Assembly: GCA_021613335.1 (NCBI GenBank)
Contig: JAJTWR010000269.1
Span: forward strand, 240,001-304,000
Length of the DNA: 64,000 bases
Reading direction: 5' to 3'
Origin: Whitmania pigra
Taxonomy: Eukaryota; Annelida; Clitellata; Hirudinida; Haemopidae
In this document: in pieces, positions 25,401 through 37,700 of the stretch
Numbering within the stretch: the first letter of the stretch is position 1
How the letters are laid out: every line of letters starts with the position of its first letter
Made by a program: the position numbers and the translations under genes
Notes under the pieces: generated by a model
The model's input: the letters and a program-made list of their open reading frames with translations, nothing else
What the model was told of the DNA's origin: nothing
The model's database searches: none

Positions 25401-27553
25401 GTGCACTCAGATCAGATCCACGAACATGGAGATCAACAAGCTCCTGGAGAAGAAGATGTCCAACATGTCCGATTCGAAGCTCAGCGGAGGAGAACTCTAC
25501 AGGCAGCAGGTTGTCATCGTCATCATCACCACCATCATCATAATCATCGTCGTCATCATCAGCAACTTTTCTATATTAATCATTATCATAATCACATATT
25601 TATCATCATTTTGTGTTTATCATCACCATCGATAAGTAAGCATCAAACTTCTTTAATCAGTACCAGTCAGCCAAAAATAATGTCCTATCATATCCGTCAT
25701 TCAAAAATAAACAAGTCGGTATTTCCGTCAAGGCGAGCATCGTGAGGAACAAGAAGGATGCCGTGGCCGAGACTATGAACCAGACGAGGAGCGAAGTGCA
25801 GAAGATCGAACAGGAGTGCAACTTCAAGAGGAAGAGAGTGCAGGAGAGAAACGGAGGCGAGGAGACTATGAGTGTTGATGAGGTTGTTATTTTGTCATCA
25901 ATGTTATGTTGTGTCCATCGTCAACATCATCGTATACATAATGTATATTACTATCAGCAATGCAGTCTTATTGTCAATTACAGTAAAACTCGGATGTATT
26001 GCGATCTTCGAGATCTCGAATCTGAGCGTTTTTTACTTCGCGATGTCAAAATGTCGCACGCTCATTTGAATGACATATTCAGTTTGGAAAAAAAATGTGA
26101 TTACCCATAATAAGTATTAATTGTAAATAGCAAATCTCAAGCAGTTCGATATTTTTGCTACTTTATTTGCGAAAATACAGTAAATTTTGCAATTACACAT
26201 CTTTTCCAAAATGTAAGGGCTCTAAGTTCCAAATCGCATTGTATCTGAATTCACAACATAAACAACAGTGCTTGAGCTTGCTACTACTGAGCTTGACTGT
26301 ATTGCCACAATATTATTTGTTCTTGTCGTATGCATGCCCCTCTCATAATGCCCTCGTCCTAAAGTGTTCATCCATCCATCAATCCATCCATCCATCAACC
26401 CATCCATCCATCAACCCATCCATCCATCCATCTTCAGCTGAGGAAGCTGGCCCAGCAGCTGCGTTCGAAGCACACGGAGTACAAGGAGCGTCGCAGGGAG
26501 TTGTCGGAGTTGAAGATCGAGTCGGACGTGCTCGTCAGGACAGAAGAACTGCTCGCCAAACAATCCCAGCACATCCACCAACAGCTGGTGAGTTTGGTTT
26601 GCAATGGTGATGATGATGGTGAAGGGTTTGTTGTTGTTAAGATGATGATGATGATGATGGTGCTGAAGGGGTTGTTGATGATGATGATGTTTGTGATGTC
26701 ATAGCTGACATGATGATGATCATTACTGATTAATTTAAAATGACTCAAAATTCACAAGCCAGTTTAAGTTTTTAAGAAAAAAATACCATAACCAAATTGC
26801 AAAAAAAAAAACAGTTGAAAATATTGCCAACTGTCAATCTTGAGCACACTGTATTTGCACAAACTTCCACAACAACCCAGGGTGCCTACGAGAGCAGCCA
26901 AGGGGTGTCGGGCTACCACGAGACTCAGGACGCCCTCGAGAACGTGTCGAGCGTCAAGAGCAACCTCGACGAACAGAAGGCACAGAAACTCCAGGACATC
27001 TCGCTCATGGTCCAGCAGCTGAACAACAAGATCGATCGCAAGAAGCAGATTCTTGCGCCAATCATCAAGGAGCTCCGCCCACTCCGTCAAGAAATCCAGG
27101 TCGGGCTGATATGGATTCTTTTGTTTGGATGATCTTGGGCTCATTTTAATATTCATCTGGTATATAATATTCAAATGAGATGTTGTTGTAACTGTATCGA
27201 TTTATTTACCTTGAGCAAAAGAAAAAATATAACCATTTGATGTATGACAGAAAAGTTATTTTTATTTTGTTCAGCACGATTTTAGAATCAAATTTTAACA
27301 TTTATTTTTAACCAATTAATTAATTATCTATCAATCATATTAAATTATAACCAATTAACATGCAAAAAAGGAGTTGACAGCTCGACACAAAGAGAAGAAG
27401 TCAAAATATGACGCTGTGCAGGCTGGGTGCGAAAGCAACTGGTCCAATCTAGAGAGAGTGGGTTTGAGTTAGACTGTAAAAATTAATTTAATAATAATAA
27501 TAATAATAATAATAATGATGATGATGATAATAATAATGATAATGATGATGATG

Positions 27554-27609
<56 letters not shown>

Positions 27610-29216
27610 GATAATGATAGGAATAAATTATTAAGAAGTTCACTTATACCTCTAAAATGTTCTTCATGCTGTTTCAAACATTTGAAGTTCTAATAGGCCA
27701 GCTATTGCAAGCAAAACCAGCACCTTCACAATAATAATCGTCACCATTCCAATCACCATCATCATCATCGTCGTCGTCATCATCATTCTCTTCCTCCTCC
27801 TCATCATCATCACCACCATCGTTCTCATCATCATCATCATCATCATCATAATCACAATCACCTCACGTTCTTCAGGAGGTAGGCAGCTTGCAGGAGGATG
27901 TTAACGCAGACGAGTCTCGCATCCGCCTCCTTGCCATGGAGATGAAGTGCGACCAGGTTCTACTGGAACGAGCCGAACAGGAACTCAAGGTGCTCCCGAC
28001 CTCCGATGACAAGAAAAAGTCTTTCAGGTGAGTCGTTGTAATTGTTGTCGTTTTTGGTTGTTGCAATTGTTGGTTGTTGTCGTTGGTGGTCATTGCAATT
28101 GTTGCTTTTGTCGGCAACAAGCGGGTCAATGTTAGCGATGATGATGAGCCTAACTAACGACCCTCATTAATAAAAGAGAGAGTATTGTTATGAAGTCACA
28201 GAAACACCTCGAACAAACTGCCAACGATTCGAATAAATTCACGCAAGAATAATGTCGAACGTAGATATTTCCTCGCAGAAATTCTGCATTTTTGGGACAC
28301 CTCAGGGTGGAATTAAAACATTTTATTATTGCTGTTATTGTTATTATTACCATAAATTATCATCATCATCATTGTCGTCGTCGCCATCATCATCATTATT
28401 TGTTATCATTATTTTTTTTTAAAGATCTAGTTGAGCTCAGATTAATATCCTCAAAAAACCGGCGCACATTGAAAAACCTCGACAATGTTTTTAAAGTCTT
28501 CAGACGTGCTCTGGAAAAAACCAAGGACAATGGACAAGTGTAGTAAATGAATTGAAACAATCACAAAATTGAGTGTTGATCTTGATTATTGTCACGTGAA
28601 TGTTCCCCTCCTTCTTCTTTCTCTTCAGTCGTTCAATGAATTACGAAATCAAATATTAATCAGGGAGATGAATAAATAAATGACATAATAAATAAATTAA
28701 TTAATTATAATTATTTGCCAGGGAGATCATGGCCAAAAAGATTCAGGAACAAGAGCATTTGGGCAGGCAGTTCAAAGAGAAGCAGTTCATGTTGAGGGAC
28801 AACCAGGTGATAATTAGTTATGTAATAGTATGTAATATTTAGGAACTTATTATTGAGTATAATTACTTTAGGTAATAAATAGAACAGATAAGATGCATGT
28901 AACAAGTTATATCTTATACATAAGAGTGCCTGTCCTTCTGACTATTATGCAGTCATTATCACCACCATCATCATCATCACTGTCATCACCATCATCCAAC
29001 CCCATTGTTATCATTATCACCAACACCATTGCAATCATCATCATCATCCCTTACCACCAGGAGAACAACGTGAAGCAGGCAAGAATGTGGAGGGACCTAG
29101 AGAGACTCATGCAACTGAAACTGAAACTTGGCACATCCGGGATTCCCCAGGACGCCGGCATCAGGGTCGACAGAGGAGCCCCGAGAGGAAATTCCAGCAA
29201 CCGTCTCGTCCTCTGA
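22495..29216 (+). CDS. IFT81: intraflagellar transport protein 81, 15 exons
   Basis: IFT81 is a core IFT-B subunit that pairs with IFT74 to carry tubulin into cilia. Exons: 22495-22638, 22805-22902, 23114-23294, 23624-23779, 24378-24488, 24654-24738, 25043-25206, 25411-25509, 25733-25882, 26438-26587, 26881-27099, 27371-27457, 27876-28027, 28722-28806, 29061-29216; 678 residues (human 676). The N-terminal calponin-homology domain is clear ([38 protein letters not shown]). It is followed by a long coiled coil with conserved landmarks ([43 protein letters not shown]-like [10 protein letters not shown]) and the C-terminal [13 protein letters not shown] and NRLVL end. Its presence implies a ciliated animal. 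Introns carry many ATC, CATC and GAT microsatellites, several running right up to the 3' splice sites. Confidence 0.96.
23455..23580. repeat. TA-rich repeat (TATAGT / TATATA)
   Basis: Interrupted TATA and TATAGTTA repeats in IFT81 intron 3, extending to about 40 bases before exon 4. Confidence 0.8.
23780..24050. repeat. minisatellite starting at the IFT81 exon 4 splice donor
   Basis: About ten imperfect copies of a roughly 24-bp unit (AGGTCAACTAAGGAAAGAGGTCAG-like). Alternate copies differ in the segment after GGTCAG (TTCATGAG or GTTAAAA). The first unit overlaps the real donor AAG|GTCAGT of exon 4, so the array multiplies donor-like GGTCAGT and AGGTCA sequences. Confidence 0.8.
24161..24305 (+). 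repeat. probable tRNA-derived SINE
   Basis: Contains a box B-like TGTTCGCACCC preceded by GTACGTGTCG and followed by a 3' segment with AAGGCACTC...AATACAA. The shared GTGTCGTGTTCG...CCC core with the sequence at 32040-32175 suggests one family. Located in IFT81 intron 4. Confidence 0.4.
24490..24655. repeat. GAT/GAC then AAT/ATC microsatellites in IFT81 intron 5
   Basis: Almost the whole intron between exons 5 and 6 is trinucleotide repeat. The ATC run ends at the acceptor of exon 6 (ATCATCACTTCAG). Confidence 0.85.
24755..25040. repeat. (ATC/ACC)n microsatellite filling IFT81 intron 6
   Basis: About 280 bases of ATC, ACC and GTC triplets fill the intron and end at the exon 7 acceptor (ATCACCATCGACAG). 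They yield poly-Ser, poly-Thr, poly-Ile or poly-Asp frames that are not coding. Confidence 0.9.
26365..26432. repeat. (CATC)n tetranucleotide repeat
   Basis: ATCC/CATC units leading directly into the exon 10 acceptor of IFT81 (CATCCATCTTCAG). On translation it gives the HPSIHPS frames that recur elsewhere (4080-4190, 6400-6600). Confidence 0.85.
27490..27620. repeat. AAT/GAT microsatellite in IFT81 intron 12
   Basis: Interrupted AAT and GAT triplets. Confidence 0.85.
28419..28645 (-). mobile_element. 5'-truncated 3' end of the R2/R4-type retrotransposon
   Basis: About 220 bases match the 3' end of the larger element at 53413-57345 in the same orientation, for example AATGTTTTTAAAGTC and CTTCTTCTTTCTCT(T/C)CAG at equivalent spacing. 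Only the 3' UTR and the last codons are retained. It sits in IFT81 intron 13 between T-rich/ATC-rich sequence and an AT-rich stretch. Short 5'-truncated 3' ends are what target-primed reverse transcription leaves. Confidence 0.7.
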
Positions 29217-30662
29217 AAAGTCTTGGCGGTCTAACGTACCGACCCCACTTTCGGTTGCCAAGGTAACCGTAATTATGGGACGTCATGCATACTAGTTATT
29301 ATGACTTCTGCTGGAGATAACTTAACATGGCGTTAACATATTCTTCAATTGTTTGTGTTTACTTTCATTACTCTATAACGATCATCTCTTTTTATATTAG
29401 AGATGCTTTTAAAGCATCCTTTGACCAATTTAAAAAAAATAATAAAACTAAATAAGCTTAGAATGCGTGATCTACTTCCGGCAGAGGTAATTTCAAAACC
29501 ACGCGTCAATGAGTTTCAGTTTTCGTCAAATACATACGAGAAAGTAATCGGTTTGAATTCGTGAGTACGATTCGTTCGACCTCTTAATTATAAAAGCATG
29601 TTTCGGGAAAACAAAATGACGACCGTTCAAACATGATCATTTTTATTGAGTTCAGGGCGAACGAACAAGACTTCTGAGCAGCTAGTATGTCATCATCATC
29701 ATCGTTGTCTTCCTCATCATTACACCTCACATACAATCATTACAAGAGTTCATCGCAGCTACCAGTATTATTACAATTTTGGACAAATAGGTATTGGCAT
29801 CTACGTATGATAATGATGGCGCTAACAATAAACAACGCTAGTAATAGCAAATCATTTGAATTCCGAAGCAGTGACAGCAGACGATCTTCGAGGGTCGGAA
29901 CGAAAAATAAAGGAATATTGAAATAAAAGAAAACAAAGCCAAAACATTCTGAGAAGGCAGCAATCTTTCCGCTGGTTGGATTCGAATCAGCGAGCTCTGG
30001 ACCGAAACGACGACTTTCTGTTGGCCGAGAGCCATTGGCGTGCGGTATGACGACAGCCAATCGAATCGAAGAAGCAGAAATTTGAATTTAAGTAATATTT
30101 AAAAGTTCCTAAAACACCCACCGACACTTGCCGGACAGCAAGTGAACTGGGGTCGAAGCACAGATGATGATGACTATTTCGAAAGCTTTCGTCGTGATCA
30201 TAATCATCTACGCAACAGCGCTCACTCGCTCCATCGCCACTACCGCTACCTACATGGAGACACCAGAACCACATGATTTAAAGACACGAGAGATAGGAAT
30301 CATGAATATTGGAAGCAAGTGGAACATGCAACAACTGATAACAATAACCTTGAGGAGATAATAACAAGGACGATAACTTAGCTACAACGGTATCCGCACA
30401 ATAATAATCTTCATTTCCAGAATCCCCACGTTTAAAAATAGGACAAAATCTTTAGGTACTGGCCAATCAGCTTCCTGATGACCACGCCCACTTAAAAGAA
30501 CTGACCAATAACAAAACCCTTCTACCAATCGTCGTCGTCATCATCCAATAGTCAAGACAAAAAAAACCCCCAGCCAATCAGCATTCAAATAGTCAATATG
30601 AAACCTAGGCAGCAACCGATAGGCCGATCACGACCAGTAGGCCGACCAATCGAGGCGAGGCG
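29217..30662. other. convergent intergenic region between IFT81 and CAPZA
   Basis: Holds the IFT81 3' UTR with an AATAAA at 29441-29446, a SINE-like sequence at 29945-30060 and GAT/ATC repeats. A 65-codon frame at 30164-30361 begins with a GAT-derived Met run and a hydrophobic stretch, but has no homology I recognise and is not called. Confidence 0.5.
29945..30060 (-). repeat. tRNA-derived SINE-like sequence
   Basis: On the minus strand there is a box A-like TGGCTCTCGGCCAACAG and, about 45 bases on, a strong box B (GATTCGAATCC). The flanks do not fold into a good cloverleaf as far as I can tell by eye, so a SINE head or tRNA relic is more likely than a tRNA gene. Confidence 0.4.
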
Positions 30663-33600
30663 CTATTCTGCCGTGTTCTTGAGCTCCGAGCCGATCTTGT
30701 AGCTGATGATTTTGTTCCAATCGATCTTGTTCCTCGTCACGGGGAGTGCTCGTCTCAGGGCCTTGAAGGTCGTGTTGGACATGTTTTGGTAGTTCTCAGA
30801 GATGGCCACCTGTGCGCATGTAAACAGTAATAATTATAATATGGTAATAATTATAATATAGTAATAATTATACACAGTAGTAATTAAAATAATAACAATG
30901 ATAATAAAATAATAATCATAATAACTATAAAAATAATAATTATAGAGAGTTAATATCATCGTCAATGGTGTTCAAGTGAGAGATTAACTAAATAATAATA
31001 TGTTTATTTGATAATAGATAATTAGATGTCAGTTTATTAGTGGTTCTGATAACAATACTTTTATTTGATAATAAATATAATTATGTTTCTTAATCATTTC
31101 AACACCAAGGGAATTGCATTTTCATTGAAAACTAGATTTACTCTGAATGGATGCAACTTAATTAATTAAATTACAATCAATTAAAAAACTAACCAATTAA
31201 TTTAATTAACTTGATTAAATAAAACAGAATGGTCACCTGATATTCATTCTCAGCTTGCAAGATGACTCCGCAAAGGACCTTGGCAGTTCCCGTTGGATCC
31301 TTTGGAAATTGATGAGGATGACGATTGTGATAATAATAGCAACCAAAATAAGACAATTAATAACAACAGAAGGCATTGACAACCAGCAGTTAATTATTAA
31401 CAACAACGACAACGACAATAATAATAAGTTTACATATATAAAGCATGGTATGAGTCAAGCTAACGGCATGATTACATGAATAAGACTGATGTTTAAATCA
31501 TCATCATCATGTCAGATGATAAGAATTCATGTAATAATCGTTAGAGATGCTTACAGTAATGGCAATGTTGCTCTTGCACTCTTTCGACGAAATCAGCTGC
31601 ACGTTGCCATCCTCGTAGTAATGCACCTGGATTGGATGAAATTGAGCGACAGAGTGAACCAATAGCAATCATACGTCGGTCCGAGCGTCTGCAAGACTCG
31701 AGACCGAAGACTCGGATTAAAATGTTCTCAACAACAACCAACAAATACCCTTCAACAACTAACAACAAATTACCTGAACTTTCATTATGCCCACTACGTC
31801 GGCAGACGCCTGATCAGCCTGAAAGGTCATGGACCACTGGGAGCGCCACCTACCGTTCCTGCGTGGAAATACAAAACTCTAATGAGAAACTATAATCAAT
31901 TTTATGTCAGTTCACTTTATATATCGACAATGCATGCAGGTACAGTGTGCACACATCCACCAATAACGTGTCCCAGGCTACATTACAGCCTTTGGTAATG
32001 ACAATCGGTATTAAACACAGCATAGTGTACAATTGCAAGGCAGGTTGGCAGAATGGGTCATACGCCTGCATACGGCGCTAATGGCAACAGTCGTAATGTG
32101 TCGTGTTCGAAACCCGGCTTGGACCACCACAAAGCACCCATCGAATGAGGTGCTATACAAATAAACGTAATATTATTACAATTTATATCGATAACATACA
32201 TGCAATGATGACGTACATTTTTTAAGAACATATATAAAACAATAACATACATATAATAAAGCATTTGCACAAACAACGACGACAACGTACGTACGTACAA
32301 TAGCAAGACATATACAACAATAAAACATACATACAAACTACAATAACAACATCGACATACCAGTAATTTTTTGGATTGTATTGATGGCTCTCCGTGCAGA
32401 CTATGATGGTCATCGAGCCATCCCTGTTGTCCACCCCGTAGACCGAAGAAGAACCCTGCTTGCCGTAGTGGTCGTGGACGTACGAGGTCAGGGTGTCTTC
32501 GATGGCTCTGCGCCACTCGTCCACGTGCAGTATCTCCTGGGTGTGGGCCTTGACGTCCGTGGCCTCTTTGCGCAGATGGTCGTACCTGGATGTCGATGAC
32601 GATGATTTGTATTGTTTTACTAGAAAATGTAGGATATCAGAAACAACATTGCTTTGTTGCAAGCACAGACAAAACCAGAGATGTCGATGGCATACTGGAA
32701 ATTGATTGTTATTATGTCTTTAGCTCCACCTACTTGAAAGACTGATTGGTCCTCGGGTCAAAGAATCTCCCGCCTCCCAAGTCGCCATGCTCTGTTATCA
32801 AGACCTGAAAGAATATCGTGGAAATTTACATCACAGAAGCAACCTAATCCACACAATTAAATTTATCTTTAAATTTTCCATGAGACCTCTGAGGTAATAT
32901 GGTTTCGTATCATAACTGAATTCTATTCGTGCCCATCAAAAAATTCCACATGAGAGAGTTAGCAAAACATCAACAACCTAGGGAAGAAAACTTAAGGACC
33001 AATCACAACGAGGCAATAAAACAGAATGCTCCTCCCACCTGCACAAATTGTATTAATATTAACAAAACTCACCGGCTCCACAGATCCTTCCAGTTTGCAG
33101 GAGATGAACTGCTCCTTGTTGTACTCGGCCGCGGCACTGCGAGTTCGAAAGGAGTGTCGTGAATGTCAAGGGTAACGAACGAAGTCGAACGACCTATGCA
33201 CTAAGATAGCCCTAACCCCGTGGTTCTGGGTTCTCAATCTGGCTTGTGCGGAGTGTTTCAGTGTGTAAAATATTAAGAATGTGATGATGTAATGAAGAGC
33301 GATGTTAATCAAATGTTTGCTAAATGCACTTTTTGAGAACTTTAGAATATGCTAAAAGATCGTTTGCAATTGCATTCGTTTTCATAATAACAAAAATATG
33401 TCAAGCAAACCATTCATTGAAATATTATACTTTTAATACGTTTTAAAAACCCATTTCTAAAAACTTTATTCTGCACTTCACTCACAATATTTGGGCCTTT
33501 TTTTATTGTTTAATGTTTGTTGGCATGTACAGCTTTCCATATTTAGTCACTTCAAGTGCAAATGCAATGTAAACAATTAAATAGTAATGCATTGCATCTT

Positions 33601-34420
33601 AACACAAATTGGTCATTTTGTTTTGGCGAAGAGCTCTCATTTTAATAACATAAAACCAAATCACTCGAGCAATGTTGAAATAATGCTGATGAACATTGTT
33701 GAGATAAAAAAATGCCAGTGAAATTATTAAAAATATTTTTTTAATGCCAGAAGTATCAATAACCTGTAAGCTTCTTCTCTTAACAGCTCGTCATCGTCCA
33801 GAAGAGTGCGCACATCTGGGTTTCAAACTCATTGTGAAGTCACAATTAAAGCAATTTGCAATTAAAGTGTTACACAATATTTAATGTCTAAGTCAATAAC
33901 TGAATGAATTAATCAACGGTCAGGTAATATGTGGCCATAAAACACATTTTTCAAAATTCAAAGCCGAGCCAAAGAAAAAAAAGGAGGCTATAAAAGTCAT
34001 CTTTACCATTAAAAACTTCGTTGAATTCGCCTGGAGGAGCATGGAGAATAAAAGAGCTAGCAATCTTTCCCTTTAAAATGATAAATCCATTATATCACAG
34101 ACTACAGATTGACGAGTAATGTCAATGACTAATAAGGCTCGCTCTCAAATCTAATAAATCTGATTAAATTCAAAAACAATCGCATACATTACAAAATAAT
34201 TTGTAAAACTACGAGTTATTGCCTTATATGGAGATATCCTAATACAAGCGGGGAGTGATCTAACAGGAAGTAGTCAGCTATAGTTGCAGCATTGAGACAA
34301 AGACAAAAACTCAAACAACACCAGCAAAACACCACTAAGTTTTAATATCTAAAACTAATTCATTTAATCAAAACAGTTAAGCTTCCGTACCTTCTCTTGT
34401 CTACCAACATTCCTCGCCAT
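30663..34420 (-). CDS. CAPZA: F-actin-capping protein subunit alpha, 10 exons
   Basis: The alpha subunit pairs with CapZ-beta to cap actin filament barbed ends. Exons 5'->3' (minus): 34420-34391, 34080-34017, 33815-33764, 33136-33073, 32804-32734, 32585-32361, 31858-31774, 31626-31555, 31299-31237, 30809-30663; 290 residues (human 286), all phases consistent. Conserved blocks in order are [21 protein letters not shown], the YDHLRKEA start of the long exon, [11 protein letters not shown] followed by [19 protein letters not shown], and the C-terminal actin-binding tentacle region [12 protein letters not shown]...[13 protein letters not shown]. The N-terminus is short ([10 protein letters not shown]) and differs from vertebrates, as expected for this variable part. 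Many animals have one gene; which vertebrate paralogue it matches cannot be said. Confidence 0.95.
32040..32175 (+). repeat. tRNA-derived SINE
   Basis: A box A-like TTGGCAGAATGGG (near 32046) and a box B GTTCGAAACCC (near 32107) at tRNA-like spacing are followed by a unique body and an AT-rich end (GCTATACAAATAAACG). It lies in CAPZA intron 6, opposite to that gene's strand. It shares the GTGTCGTGTTCG core with 24161-24305. Confidence 0.5.
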
Positions 34421-34739
34421 TTTTGTGGACTGAAGTGTTTTGATACTGATATAAGCTAGAGATGATTAAAATGTATGAGTTAGTAACAAGTACCTAGATG
34501 TCTACTCAAAAAGCTTTGTGTAATTGACATATTTTCAATTTACAATATTTTTATAACAAGTAAAAATTAAATATTAATTAAGTCATTATATGCGTGTGGT
34601 ATTTATTTTTTATAAAAATTAATAAAAGTTTAAAATAATTTAACAAATAAATAATTTTTAAAATGCACTAGTGCGACTCTGAACAATTCGATTGAATATA
34701 TCTAGAAGTCATCTGTACAAACTTGGTAAACAACTCAAA
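34421..34739. promoter_or_regulatory. 319-bp divergent region between CAPZA and HSPA14
   Basis: Start codons of CAPZA (minus) and HSPA14 (plus) are 319 bases apart, so the promoters must overlap or be adjacent. The region is strongly AT-rich. No element is identified with confidence. Confidence 0.5.
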
Positions 34740-37700
34740 ATGTCGGCGGTATTCGGAGTTTACTTGGGATGTACTACTTCTAGCGTGGCTGTTTGCAGGG
34801 TGAATACATTTTTACATTATGCTTAATATTTTGCTGAATATTCAATCTTCTTGAAATATGTTATTTTCTGTCTATTTATGAAGCATGCAGCGTTGGGCGA
34901 TATTCGGACGATTTGGCTGTCTGGTTTACAAAAAATATGTGGCACTAAAAGCCCTCAAAATTGAAAAATAAGATGATAATAATAATTATTATTTTGTTAA
35001 AGTTGTAATCATAAACTTTGTTGCATAGGATGGCCAAACTCAGGTTATAGCCAATGATCTTGGTGATAGAGTGACTCCAGCCTGTGTTGGATTCCTTGGA
35101 AGTGATGTTGTAAGTGATCTTCAGTTTATATTTGCATAAGCACATGTGTATCATAATGATACTAGTTATATGTTTTGCTCCTTATGTAAATTTACAATTT
35201 TCATTCACAACTATTTTTAGTCAGTTGGGCTGGCTGCTAAGCAGAGTTCCCAGAGAAACCTCAGCAACACAATATTCAATGTTAAGAGGATACTTGGGAA
35301 GAATTTCTTGGAAAATGCTGAAGAACTAGACAACTACATCTCGGAAAGTAAAGTAAAGGTATTGGCCGTAATTTACATAATTTACGAATTCAAGTTGTTT
35401 AAGATTTCACAAAGTAATCATTTGCAGCTCATACAAACAAGCTGAAACAAATCCTGAAATGTTGTTTCAACTTTTTTTTTCAGATTGTCAGGAACAATAA
35501 TCAGCCTCTTTACCAGGTCACCAAGAACGACAAACTGGTCCAATTACAGCCCGTGGAAGTTGCCAGCCTAATTTTCAAAAGCCTGCTTGGTTGTTATACT
35601 TCATTGATTAATAACGGAAATTTATTAACTGATAATATAATGATGTACAATATAGTACAATAATAATATCAACAGCGGCAACAAATTTGTGGATGATTAT
35701 ATTATAGCTATGGCCAGTCTTGTAGGTTTAAAAATAAAAGATCTTGATCTACAGCACGCTCAACCCTCATGTTTCACTGTGCTAAATAAATTTGCACTTT
35801 ATGACTTGCTCGACTCAAAAATAAATAATTACAGATTTTACTTCTTGTTAATATTTGTCGATTAATTAGTAAATACGATAAACTTAATTACTAAGCATTT
35901 TATCAAACCTTTTGTTCGATCTTTTAGAAACGGCGAAAAGCCAGAGCGGTCCTCAGAAGAGTTACGAGGCCGTTCTGAACGTGCCCGTCTACTTTAATGC
36001 CCAGCAGAGAGAGGCTGTTAAGTCAGTGGATGTTATTCAGTGATAATGATCGTTAATGTGGCTTTAATTGGTCGTTATGTGATAATTGTTATTATTGGTC
36101 GGTACTTGATAGTGGTTACTATTAATATTATTTGGTTATTATTAGTCAGTTTATAATAGTGATGATCAAATTTATCATGACATGTGGATTTACTTTATTA
36201 TTATTATTATTATTATTATTACTGTTACTATTATTACTTAGCATATACAAGCTTTTGTGAAAGAAATTGTAAATTGATAAAACTTGGACATTTATCTTTT
36301 TAAAAAGCTTAGTTTAATATTTTAATAGATAAACATTTCACATACAATTGTAGTTAACTTTTAACCAAACAACAGGAAAGCAGCTGAATCTGTAGGCTTC
36401 ACCATACTTCGAGTCGTCAGTGAATGTACTTCGCCTCTGCTTGCTTACAACATCGGACAGAATGAGCCAAATACGTCGTGGTCGGTGACCGAATATTTTG
36501 TCGCATTGTTTCAATACTTGGAATCTTATCAAATATTTCTGCTCCTTTCCATTAGAAATGCTATAGAGCTTTTTTTATTGTATGTTTATTTATTTATGTA
36601 TTTATTTATTTATTTGATTAGAGTCCATTTCATGACTAAGATGATTTGGACTGTTTTTTATTGTATGTCTCACCATTTTTGTATTTTATAATAATTTGTA
36701 TAATAGTCTCACATGTCTACTGACGAAACTTCACGCACGTCCACATCTTTCGGTTTTGCTTGCTTAATTAATTACCTCATTCTGTTATAGTAAAGTTTAG
36801 TAGAACTCAATTTGCTTCAATAATTTATATGATACTTAAGTATTTTAATTCCATGGATCCATGTACTGATCATCTGATGGAAAGATTGGTTGTAAAAAAA
36901 ATACAGAAGTGATTTTTTCCTCGATTCTAGCAACGTTCTCGTCCTCCGGATAGGTGGTCGATCGACCGACATTTCCGTGGTGAACGTCGTCAACGGCATG
37001 TACAGGGTCGTCGCACATCGCCACGAAGACGGTCTCGGCGGCATCGCCGTCGACGACGCCCTCGTCGAGTTTCTCGTCGGGGAATTTAAAAGGTGCGTTT
37101 CGCTATGATCGATTAAATCTCTCGCAAATGCGTGCTTTCCGATAAAATGCGTCCACCTTTTCAGGCAGAGCCGACAGGACTGCAGCAAGAACGAACGCTC
37201 GAGGGCCAAGCTGCGATTGGTCGCAGAGACGTGCAAGCACGCCCTGTCCTCCCTGCCTTCCTCCAATTGCTCTGTCGAGTCTCTCTTCGAGGGAGTGGAT
37301 TTTTCGTGCAACATCTCAAGGAGTCGATTGGACATTCTCAGCTCCTCATTCGTCCAGTCGTGTCTGGCCGTCGTTTCTCGTCTTGTTACTGAGACGGCAG
37401 GATTGAAGTTCGAAGACATCAGTAAGGTATAGATGTATACATACCTTATTTTTTATGTGTTAGTATTATTAAAAAGACTAAATTTTTTATCAAACTAGTT
37501 AAGGTTATGTTGTTCTTTATGTTTCTCATATTTAAGAGATATGCCACATTTGTAATAATTCGTAAAATTTGACTAAGTATTATTACATCTATTTATGGAA
37601 GCATCTATGTATTGATATTGTTATTATTATTTATTTATTACTATTATTATTACTTTATATAGATTATTAAAAATAAATATAGATTACCATGATGTTTATT

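Noticed and set aside
30164..30361. 65-codon frame with a hydrophobic N-terminus between IFT81 and CAPZA
   Set aside because: The Met run comes from GAT repeats, and there is no homology or splice context.
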